Under the pieces are notes generated by a model, which worked only from the letters and a program-made list of their open reading frames with translations, was not told where the DNA came from and ran no database searches. Source: CAYFJO01 sp964343305 (lineage in GTDB: Bacteria; Planctomycetota; Planctomycetia; Pirellulales; Pirellulaceae). Taken from it: a DNA stretch of 24,927 nt. The translations under genes and the position numbers were made by a program. The stretch covers positions 1-24,927 of the forward strand of contig CAYFJO010000132.1 in the NCBI GenBank assembly GCA_964343305.1, given 5' to 3'. Positions 7,678 to 14,843 of this stretch are shown here, piece by piece (position 1 is the stretch's first letter; every line of letters starts with the position of its first letter).

Positions 7678-9165
7678 CTAATACTGAGCCGCACCAGTCG
7701 CCCGCTTCATGGCTTCGCGCATCGCGTTCATGGGTGCATTCTCGCCGGTGAAAAACTTGAATTGCATGGCAGCCTGGCGGATGAACATATCGACGCCGGT
7801 AACCACTTGGCAGCCGACTTTCTTGGCTTCCTTGATCAACAGGGTGAGTTCCGGATTGTAGATCGTGTCGAAGACGATCGTCGTAAAGTGCAACCTCTTG
7901 GAATCGAACGGAGTTTCGTTCACATTCGGGTGCATGCCAACGGGCGTGCCGTTGATGAGCACATCGTATTTTTCGTCGTATCGATCCTCCCAATGGATCG
8001 TTTTGCACTTCAATTGATCGGCCAGCATCTGGGAACGAAAATGTGTCCGCGACGCGATCGTCACGTCAACTTTGCGACGCGTCAAGCCAAAGGCAACGGC
8101 CTTGGCCACTCCGCCCGCTCCCAGAATCAAGGCAGATTTCCCTTCCAACGGATTCGTTTTGGAAGAACCATGACGGGCGGCTGATTCCAGACTGTCCATC
8201 GCCGCGTGGAAATCGGTGTTGTAACCCACCGTGCCGGACTCTTCGAACACCACGGTGTTGGCCGCTCCAATGCCGTGTACCGCACCATCGACCTGGTCGG
8301 TGAAATGCAGAATCTCTTCCTTATGCGGAATCGTGACGCTCAATCCTTTCAATCCCAACTCTTTGCAATCTCGCATGAAGGACGATAGGTTTTCGCGCGG
8401 CACGCGGAAAGGAATGTAACATTTGTTCATGTTCAGGTGCCGAAAGCCGCCGTTGTGAATCACCGGGCTGAGGCTGTGCGTGATGGGGTCAGCGATGACG
8501 CCGTACAACTCGGTCTCGGCATTGATGCGGTCGTAGTGGTAAATCGCGTTCATGTCCTTGTAGGTGAGTTGGCCGGGTGCCATCGGCCGTTCACGGGAAA
8601 AGGTCGCGTAAGTGAACGGAGCGCCGAACTTGCCGGCCAGAATCCGAGTGGGAGTGCCGATTTCGCCCATGCACATGCCCACCATTGGTTTGGAACTGGT
8701 CTGGATCAGCTTCAACATCCGCAGGTTGTCGCGCGGGTCGTGTGCCATCACGGCCATTTTGATGATGTCGGCATCCATCTGACACATCCGCTCGTGGGTG
8801 ATTTCCAGATCGTCAGGCATGTCACGAAAGTTGTGATAACTGACGATCCGCTTGGTCGTTCCATAGCGGGGAACCTTGTCCGCGATGTCTTCCTCGAGGT
8901 CGACATAATCGACGCCATCCGCAATCGCCGAGCGAAGCAACATCAATCGATCTTGCTCGGTGCCTTGCCAAAACCCGCCGTCCATTTCACGCCGGCAAGC
9001 GCAGATGCAGGAACAGGGACGGTCTTTCAACAGCCGTTTGAGATTGACGGCGCGGCGAATGTAATCCAACCGCAACTCGACGAGCCGAACGCCTTGCTCC
9101 GCCAAATGCCGATATTCGGCAAGCATCATCCTGTGACGCCCGCGCCCGATGCTGACACAAATCAT
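7678..9165 (-). CDS. aroDE: Bifunctional 3-dehydroquinate dehydratase (type I) / shikimate dehydrogenase
   Basis: 495 residues, two fused enzymes of the shikimate pathway. Residues 1 to about 215 are a type I dehydroquinase: His111 in SYHNF and Lys136 in DIIKMAVMA match the general base and the Schiff-base lysine. Residues about 220-490 are shikimate dehydrogenase: SLSP (231-234) and NTDF (316-319) contact shikimate, Lys282 in IPHK is the catalytic lysine, and GAGGVAKA (349-356) is the NADP-binding loop, with ASRT after the next strand favouring NADP. The fusion converts 3-dehydroquinate to shikimate in one chain. Such fusions are known from plants, chlamydiae and planctomycetes. aroK lies directly downstream. 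The start ATG at 9165 has no Shine-Dalgarno sequence but matches the expected first strand (MICVSIG). Confidence 0.95.
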   Translation of the reverse strand: MICVSIGRGRHRMMLAEYRHLAEQGVRLVELRLDYIRRAVNLKRLLKDRPCSCICACRREMDGGFWQGTEQDRLMLLRSAIADGVDYVDLEEDIADKVPRYGTTKRIVSYHNFRDMPDDLEITHERMCQMDADIIKMAVMAHDPRDNLRMLKLIQTSSKPMVGMCMGEIGTPTRILAGKFGAPFTYATFSRERPMAPGQLTYKDMNAIYHYDRINAETELYGVIADPITHSLSPVIHNGGFRHLNMNKCYIPFRVPRENLSSFMRDCKELGLKGLSVTIPHKEEILHFTDQVDGAVHGIGAANTVVFEESGTVGYNTDFHAAMDSLESAARHGSSKTNPLEGKSALILGAGGVAKAVAFGLTRRKVDVTIASRTHFRSQMLADQLKCKTIHWEDRYDEKYDVLINGTPVGMHPNVNETPFDSKRLHFTTIVFDTIYNPELTLLIKEAKKVGCQVVTGVDMFIRQAAMQFKFFTGENAPMNAMREAMKRATGAAQY

Positions 9166-9273
9166 GAGGGAATATTAAAACGCTTATTAGTTGTGAGGAA
9201 AATCGTGCCTGAAATTTATAATAGATGAAGGCGGCGAAAAACGCTATGCGCTGGCAAAATATCACCGATTTAG

Positions 9274-9370
9274 GGGGCGAGGGTCAAGAGTCGAGGGACG
9301 AGAGTTGAAGGTCGAAAGCAGAATCCTCTCCCGCTCTTGTCCCTCAACCCTTGTCCCTCAACCCTCGACC
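9274..9370. repeat. Imperfect inverted repeat, GTCGAGGG family (copy 1)
   Basis: The left part, about 9274-9318, carries CGAGGGTC, GTCGAGGGAC and GAGAGTTGAAGGTCGA. The right part, about 9326-9370, carries the complements CTCTTGTCCCTCAACCC, TTGTCCCTCA and ACCCTCGACC. Units of seven to ten bases repeat with variation, so several pairings are possible. It ends four bases before the mutL stop codon. A copy of the same family lies just upstream of mutL. Confidence 0.75.
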
Positions 9371-9373
9371 AAT

Positions 9374-11257
9374 TCAAGTTCTCTTAAACCGCCGATCGAG
9401 TTCCTCACGTGTAAACACCAACGCCGTCGGCCGCCCGTGTGGGCAATGATGCGCGTCTTGACACAACTCCCGATGTTCCAACAGCACTTCGATCTCTTCC
9501 GGCGTCAATCGATCGCCCGCCTTGATCGCCGCCTTGCACGAAATCATGTGAAACAACTCGTCGAGCAAGTCGCGACGATCCGGCTGGCTACCGCCCGACA
9601 CTAGTTCTTCCACGATCTGTCGCAAAATCTCCGCCGGACTGAGATTCGCCAACATCGCTGGATAAGACGAAACCAAAATCGTATCGCCGCCGAACGGTTC
9701 GATTTCGATGCCAAGCTGACTGAGCAAGTCCTTGGCATCCAGCGCGGCGGCGACTTCCGGTGCGGTCAGTGTCACCGGCTCTGGAACCAACAACCGCTGC
9801 GTTTCCATTTGGCCGCCCAGTACCTTTTCGCGAATTTGCTCGTACAAGATTCGCTCGTGCAACGCATGCTGATCGATCACGACCATGCCGGTTTCGTCTT
9901 CGGTGATCACGTATCGATTGTGAACCTGGAGTGCACCCGGATACGCAACTGCCGCGTCGTCGCGCGTCACCGCAGACGAAGGCGTTTGTTGCGCCTGTGC
10001 CAGCGAGTCCTCTTCGGCCGCCACTGCCTGTGGACTGGACGGCAAAGGCCCCAAATCCGCCGAACGCCGATCCCATTCGTCCCGTTTCAGCCCGTCAACC
10101 CGCAGGCCCAAGTCGGTTTGCCCGCGATCCGGGTCCGTCTCTTTTGTCGACTCGCCTTTCGCCCAATCGACCAGTTCGCGGCGATGTTGTTCCGCTTGCT
10201 TCGGCTCGACTGCGGATTGCGGACCTTCGTCCAGCACGGCCACCGGCGATTGCACGCGTGCTGTCAAGTCTGTCGTCAGGAACTTCTGTCGCAACGTCCC
10301 CAACAACTGGCTGTAGATCCGCCCCGCGTCTTGAAAACGCACCTCCAACTTTGCCGGATGCACATTCACATCGACCGTGTGCGGCGGCATTTCCAATCGC
10401 AAAAAACAAATCGGAAAACGCCCGGTCAGCAGCAGCCCACGATACGCCTCACTCAACGCGTGCTGTAACGACCGATCGCGAATGTGGCGGCCGTTCAGAA
10501 ACAAGTACTGCATGCGATTGTTGCCGCGACTGAAACTCGGATCGGCCGCGTAACCTGACAGCAACACTTCGCCATCGTCACTGTCCACGCGAATCAATCC
10601 GCCGTCCAACTCACTGCCGAAGAACGTCACAATGCGTTCCCGCCAACTCTCCGTCGCTGGCAACTCCTGCACCGCCCGGTCGTTGTGCCGCAACGTGAAA
10701 TGGATCTGCGGATGAGCCAGCGCGATGCGCGTAAACGCCTCGCTAATATGCCCCATCTCGGTCTGCGTGGTCCGCATAAACTTCTTTCGAACTGGCGTGT
10801 TAAAGAACAGGTGCCGAATCTCGACCGTCGTTCCTTCCGGACAACCACACGGCGCCGGCCCGCGAATCGAGCCGCCGTCGACTCCCATTTCATGCCCGGC
10901 GTCCGACTCCAGCGTGCGGCTGCGCATCACCAGTTGACTGACGGCGGCAATCGAGGCCAACGCCTCGCCACGAAACCCAAACGAATCGACACGAAACAAG
11001 TCGTCCGCATCCTCAATCTTGCTGGTCGCATGACTGGCCACGGCCAAATGCATCTCGTCGGCCACCACGCCGCAACCATTATCCGAGACGCGAATCAACT
11101 CCGTCCCGCCTTTCGCTATTGATACATCAATCCGAGTCGCCCCCGCATCGACCGAGTTTTCCAGCAATTCCTTGACAACACTAGCCGGCCGCTCGATCAC
11201 CTCGCCCGCGGCGATCTTGTTCACAACATTCGGCGGTAATTGTTTGATGAAAGACAT
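9374..11257 (-). CDS. mutL: DNA mismatch repair protein MutL, endonuclease type
   Basis: 627 residues, standard length. The N-terminal GHKL ATPase is clear: IAAGEVIERPASVVKELLENSVDAG contains the catalytic Glu and Mg-binding Asn, followed by DNGCG and FGFRGEALASI. The middle is a Pro/Gln-rich linker. The C-terminal dimerisation domain carries the nicking-endonuclease motif DQHALHERILYE (Asp462, Glu468, Glu473), with supporting metal-site motifs ISCKAAIKAGD (Cys574) and CPHGRP (Cys605). This identifies a MutL that nicks DNA itself, as in bacteria without MutH. It acts with MutS in post-replicative repair. It sits between the NtrC-type regulator and aroDE, and GTCGAGGG repeats lie on both sides, so it is probably its own transcription unit. 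Confidence 0.95.
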   Translation of the reverse strand: MSFIKQLPPNVVNKIAAGEVIERPASVVKELLENSVDAGATRIDVSIAKGGTELIRVSDNGCGVVADEMHLAVASHATSKIEDADDLFRVDSFGFRGEALASIAAVSQLVMRSRTLESDAGHEMGVDGGSIRGPAPCGCPEGTTVEIRHLFFNTPVRKKFMRTTQTEMGHISEAFTRIALAHPQIHFTLRHNDRAVQELPATESWRERIVTFFGSELDGGLIRVDSDDGEVLLSGYAADPSFSRGNNRMQYLFLNGRHIRDRSLQHALSEAYRGLLLTGRFPICFLRLEMPPHTVDVNVHPAKLEVRFQDAGRIYSQLLGTLRQKFLTTDLTARVQSPVAVLDEGPQSAVEPKQAEQHRRELVDWAKGESTKETDPDRGQTDLGLRVDGLKRDEWDRRSADLGPLPSSPQAVAAEEDSLAQAQQTPSSAVTRDDAAVAYPGALQVHNRYVITEDETGMVVIDQHALHERILYEQIREKVLGGQMETQRLLVPEPVTLTAPEVAAALDAKDLLSQLGIEIEPFGGDTILVSSYPAMLANLSPAEILRQIVEELVSGGSQPDRRDLLDELFHMISCKAAIKAGDRLTPEEIEVLLEHRELCQDAHHCPHGRPTALVFTREELDRRFKRT

Positions 11258-11259
11258 TC

Positions 11260-11342
11260 TTGGTCGAGGGTTGAGGGTCTAGGGTCGAGAGCCGGAGAGG
11301 ATTTCTTGCTCTCGACTCTAGTCCCTAGACACTCGACCCTCC
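11260..11342. repeat. Imperfect inverted repeat, GTCGAGGG family (copy 2)
   Basis: The left part GGTCGAGGGTTGAGGGTC plus CTAGGGTCGAGAG pairs with CTCTCGACTCTAG plus TCCCTAGACACTCGACCCT on the right. The loop is about 18 nt (GCCGGAGAGGATTTCTTG). It fills the gap between the stop codon of the regulator gene and the start of mutL, and belongs to the same family as the element at 9274-9370. Confidence 0.75.
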
Positions 11343-12749
11343 TCATTCCAATCCGTATTTGTCCAGCTTCCTATACAACGTCCGTGCGCCGATCTGCAAA
11401 ATCTTCGCGGCCTTCTCGCGGTTGCCGTTGGTCATGTTCAGTGTTTTCTCGATGGCCCATTTCTCGATGTCGTCCATCGGCTGGCCGATCAGCGACGAGG
11501 GGCCTTCGACCGTCGGCACATCGGTCGCATCCGGAGCATCCGCCAACTCAAACGGCAAATCGTCCACATCCAGCACGCCGTCGTTGTCCAGCACGACCAT
11601 CGTCTCGACGGCGTTCCGCAACTCCCGTACGTTGCCCGGCCACGAGTGACCAAAGAACTTCCGTGTCGCTTCCGGAGTGATATTCGTGACGGACTTGCCG
11701 TGCTGCTTAGCGAACTGACGGCGAAAATGATCGGCCAGCGGCACAACATCTTCCCGCCGATCAGCCAACTTGGGAATATGCACCTCGACCACCTTCAATC
11801 GAAAGTACAAGTCCTGCCGAAATTCGCCTTCGTCGATGGACTTTTCGAGATCCCGGTTGGTCGCGGACAGCACACGGACGTTGACTTTGATCGGCTTGTT
11901 GTCACCAACCCGCGTGATCTGGTGATCTTCCAACACCCGTAGCAATTTGATCTGCGTCGCGGGCGGCATGTCGCCGATCTCGTCCAGGAACAACGTCCCG
12001 CCGTTGGCATATTCAAACTTACCAATGCGATCTTTCAGCGCGTCGGTGAAGGCACCTTTAACATGTCCAAACAATTCGCTCTCGACCAGATTCTCCGCGA
12101 TCGCTCCGGCGTTCAGCGCCACCAGCGACTTATTCTTGCGAGGGCTGTTTTGATGGATCGCCTTGGCAATCAACTCCTTGCCCGTGCCGTTCGCACCGGT
12201 GATCAGCACCGAAGCATCCGTCGCCGCGATCCGCTTGACGCGGTCGATCACGGCCTTCATCTTGTCGCTGGCAAAGATGATCCCTTCATAACCAAACCGC
12301 TCGTCCAGCCGCTGGTTCAGTTCCAGGTTTTTTTGTTTCAGCCGCGCCGACTCGGCCGCCTTCTCGGTCACGGCCCGCAATCGATCGGGCGAAATTGGTT
12401 TTTCCAGAAAACTGTACGCCCCATTCTGCATCGCCTCGACCGCTCGCGGCACGGTCGCATGCCCAGTGACCATGATCACTTCGCAATCGGCCAGATTCTC
12501 TTTCGCTCGGCTCAGGATCTCCATCCCGTCGACATCGTTCATCGAAAGATCCGTGATCACGACATCATAGGTATTTTCATTAATGGCCCGACTGCCATCC
12601 GGCCCCGAAGTGGCCATCGAGCAATCGTAGCCCACCTTATCAAGGCTCTCGACCATGACCCGCGCCAGCTCTTTGTCGTTGTCCACGACCAGCACACGCG
12701 TGGCAGGTTGAACCGCTTCATCCATCTCAGCAGGTTTCGTCTTAGCCAT
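11343..12749 (-). CDS. NtrC-family sigma-54-type response regulator
   Basis: 468 residues, standard three-domain layout. The receiver domain (about 15-135) has acidic Asp23/Asp25, phospho-acceptor Asp67 (VVITDLS) and Lys117 (EKP). The AAA+ domain (about 155-390) has Walker A GANGTGKE at 185-192, ESELFGHVKGAFTDA, Walker B GGTLFLDEIGD and the arginine region SATNRDL ... FRQDLYFRL. A Fis-type helix-turn-helix is at the end (NREKAAKILQIGARTLYRKL). It would activate sigma-54 promoters after phosphorylation. The sigma-54 contact loop reads GAFTDA in place of GAFTGA. No kinase gene is adjacent; the histidine kinase at 19476-20216 is a candidate partner by type only. It is upstream of mutL and separated from it by an inverted repeat. 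Confidence 0.9.
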   Translation of the reverse strand: MAKTKPAEMDEAVQPATRVLVVDNDKELARVMVESLDKVGYDCSMATSGPDGSRAINENTYDVVITDLSMNDVDGMEILSRAKENLADCEVIMVTGHATVPRAVEAMQNGAYSFLEKPISPDRLRAVTEKAAESARLKQKNLELNQRLDERFGYEGIIFASDKMKAVIDRVKRIAATDASVLITGANGTGKELIAKAIHQNSPRKNKSLVALNAGAIAENLVESELFGHVKGAFTDALKDRIGKFEYANGGTLFLDEIGDMPPATQIKLLRVLEDHQITRVGDNKPIKVNVRVLSATNRDLEKSIDEGEFRQDLYFRLKVVEVHIPKLADRREDVVPLADHFRRQFAKQHGKSVTNITPEATRKFFGHSWPGNVRELRNAVETMVVLDNDGVLDVDDLPFELADAPDATDVPTVEGPSSLIGQPMDDIEKWAIEKTLNMTNGNREKAAKILQIGARTLYRKLDKYGLE

Positions 12750-12807
12750 GCTGTGGATGATACAAAATGACGCTGATTTGGACTAGCAGTGGGACACCTT
12801 CGACGCC

Positions 12808-13245
12808 CTACGTCAGCCAGCTCTTTCCCTTGGCAAACCACGCAAACCAAAGGAATACTCCAGCCAGGACGATGACGAGCAACGGCATCACCATGTTCGG
12901 TGGCCCCATGGCTTGCAACCCGCCGGCAATGATCATGGTGTAAAACATCTGGACAACTACGACCGGTAGGCAAATGCCAAATAATAAGATGGCCCAGGAG
13001 TTTCGGATCAGTAGACAAATGCTTCCGGCCAATCCGGTTCCTATGGCCACACCGTAGGCAAAATAGACCCAGCGGGGGATCGAATGAGCCCATTCCTTTT
13101 GTTCGTCGGTCCAGGATTCCATCATCGCGTCTTGAGCGAACAACTCCATCGCAAAGGCGACACATCCCATCAAGTTCCAAAGCAGTGCAATCACGGCAAC
13201 CACCCAATACCAACCTGGGACCTTGGATTTCTCTTCTTCATTCAT
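12808..13245 (-). CDS. Small four-helix membrane protein of unknown function
   Basis: 145 residues with four predicted membrane segments: WYWVVAVIALLWNLMGCVAF, WVYFAYGVAIGTGLAGSIC, WAILLFGICLPVVVVQMFY and MPLLVIVLAGVFLWFAWF. The N-terminus is short and acidic-basic (MNEEEKSK) and the C-terminus is KGKSWLT. Similar short four-helix proteins beginning PxWYWxVAxxALLWNLMG are common in marine bacteria and planctomycetes (recalled); their function is unknown. It is 58 nt upstream of the NtrC-type regulator gene on the same strand, which could place the two in one transcript. Confidence 0.75.
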   Translation of the reverse strand: MNEEEKSKVPGWYWVVAVIALLWNLMGCVAFAMELFAQDAMMESWTDEQKEWAHSIPRWVYFAYGVAIGTGLAGSICLLIRNSWAILLFGICLPVVVVQMFYTMIIAGGLQAMGPPNMVMPLLVIVLAGVFLWFAWFAKGKSWLT

Positions 13246-13319
13246 GGTGCGATCCGAGACTCTGGACGTTGCTTTTGCAAATCATTCTACAATGCAAGCG
13301 CGAAGTACTAATCATACCA

Positions 13320-13392
13320 AATGAGCCGCAACGCGCTAGCGGCGGGTATGTGACTGACAGCAGAACCCGCGGCTAGCGCCTTGCGGCTCATT
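13320..13392. repeat. Inverted repeat, 28-nt arms, 26 of 28 paired
   Basis: The arm at 13320-13347 (begins AATGAGCCGCAA) pairs with the arm at 13365-13392 (ends TTGCGGCTCATT), with two mismatches and a 17-nt loop. It is GC-rich and contains GCGCTAGC-type sequence in both arms. It lies between the broken STAND gene (stop at 13416) and the start of the small membrane protein gene. On the minus strand it could act as a hairpin at the 3' end of the STAND transcript, but no T-tract follows. Confidence 0.85.
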
Positions 13393-13415
13393 CGCGCACC
13401 AGAAAGCGCCCAGAG

Positions 13416-14843
13416 TCACTCACTCTCTTCCTTCTCGGCGCGGAGTTTTTCAATGGCGGCGCGGACGTCGGCTTCCCAGGGGAACGGTTCGTCCTTGGCC
13501 GGATCGTAGGGTGGGAGGTTGGGGATGGGGACGTTCATCTGCTGGAGCAGTTCGGTGGTCTTGGTGAGTTCGTAGCGGTGCACATACGGCTCGCCGTCGG
13601 CCCAGGCCCACCGGTAGGCGGCCAGCGCGTGGTGGTTCGCTTGCGCAGGGTCGCCGAGGGCGTTCCAGAGCTGGGCGAGGAGGCGATGCGCGGGCTGGCG
13701 CAGTTGGGCCAGTCGCTCGGCCTCGCGCTGCGGCTCGACGAGTTGGCCGAGGTGGTGCTTGGCCAAGGCAAGTCCGGTCTCGGATTCCGCATCGGGGATG
13801 CCGCTCTCCCGTGCCATCCGGACGGCTTCGGCAAAGCTCGCCGACGCCAGCGCCCACTCGCCCTGCTCCAGTCGCCAAGCTCCGCGCAAACTGTGAAGGC
13901 TGCGGATGCCGAGGCGGTTCTTGCCTTCCGCCGTCAGCCGCTCGGCCGCAACGAGGTCATCTTCCTCCAAGGTTTCCTGCCAAGACTGAAATTGTGCGTG
14001 TCGCCATTCGGCATGTCCAGGACGATAAAGCTTTCGTGGCCAATCGCGGCCCATCTGATGTAGGAGTTGCCAAGTGGCTTCCGCCTCCGTCCACTCGCCA
14101 ATCCGTGCCTGGTCACCTAGAAGGAATAGTCGGCTCCTGAACAGCTCATTCCGTCCACCACCCTCGGTTGCGAGTTCGAGGGTCATTTCATTCATGCGAA
14201 GAGACTTCGCAAGCAAGTTTTGGCCATCAAGGATTCTGGCGACATTTCCGAGCCGAGTACATGTCTCGTTCCAATCCTCCTTTTCCAATTCAATACGCAG
14301 CGAGGCACTTAAGGCGGCGAGGGCTTCCTTCGACTCACCACAGGAGTCTAAGGCTAAAGCAGCGCTATTTGCAATATAAGAGGCATCCGCAGCTTCCAAG
14401 TCCCTTGGACGTTTTTCCCAGCCTTTTGGAAAGAACGCGCGCAGTAGGGATAGGGCTTCCGAATGGGCTTCGACGTTAGCATATATTGCAACCGCCAAAT
14501 CGCCCCGAAATCCAGCCGCCGCGAGCCGGAACTGACCGAGCATTAGCCAGGTGCGGACAGCGTTCAGCACAGGGCGCAGGTCTTCCAGTGTCTCGGCCTG
14601 CTCATATGGACTATGCGAAACGGTGGAGAAATGGTCCACGACGCGCTGTCCGTAGCGCTGCTTGTCCTCGTCTTCCATCCACCCGGCGGTCACGCCACGG
14701 ACCACGGGGTGGAGGTCGTGCCTCTGCGTGCGGCCATCGTATTGCAGTAGGCCGCGCTGCTCTAGGTCGGCGACGGTCTTCGTCAATTTGTTTGCGTCCG
14801 GTGGGTCGTGGGGATTGAAAGCGCTGAGCGTCTCGTAGTCCAC
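13416..14843 (-). CDS. C-terminal TPR half of frameshifted STAND protein
   Basis: 475 residues from the first ATG in this frame at 14843, but the real coding frame is open up to 14963 and continues the upstream half: just before the ATG it encodes LDLIQRRNHILRAALDALPP, a normal continuation of a STAND ATPase. The first 60 residues are a winged-helix-like end of the ATPase module (LSAFNPHDP, LEQRGLLQYD, HDLHPVVRGVTAGW). The rest is about 380 residues of helix-turn-helix TPR-like repeats, such as ALAALSASLRIELEKEDWNETCTRLGNVARIL and ESETGLALAKHHLGQL. TPR regions in STAND proteins usually sense a ligand or target. If the break is real, this half may be translated separately or not at all. The stop at 13416 is followed by an inverted repeat. 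Confidence 0.75.
   Translation of the reverse strand: MDYETLSAFNPHDPPDANKLTKTVADLEQRGLLQYDGRTQRHDLHPVVRGVTAGWMEDEDKQRYGQRVVDHFSTVSHSPYEQAETLEDLRPVLNAVRTWLMLGQFRLAAAGFRGDLAVAIYANVEAHSEALSLLRAFFPKGWEKRPRDLEAADASYIANSAALALDSCGESKEALAALSASLRIELEKEDWNETCTRLGNVARILDGQNLLAKSLRMNEMTLELATEGGGRNELFRSRLFLLGDQARIGEWTEAEATWQLLHQMGRDWPRKLYRPGHAEWRHAQFQSWQETLEEDDLVAAERLTAEGKNRLGIRSLHSLRGAWRLEQGEWALASASFAEAVRMARESGIPDAESETGLALAKHHLGQLVEPQREAERLAQLRQPAHRLLAQLWNALGDPAQANHHALAAYRWAWADGEPYVHRYELTKTTELLQQMNVPIPNLPPYDPAKDEPFPWEADVRAAIEKLRAEKEESE

Noticed and set aside
12063..12770. 235-residue plus-strand frame
   Set aside because: It is fully antisense to the NtrC-type regulator, whose motifs are unmistakable; the antisense product shows no domain and is His/Arg-rich as expected of a shadow frame.
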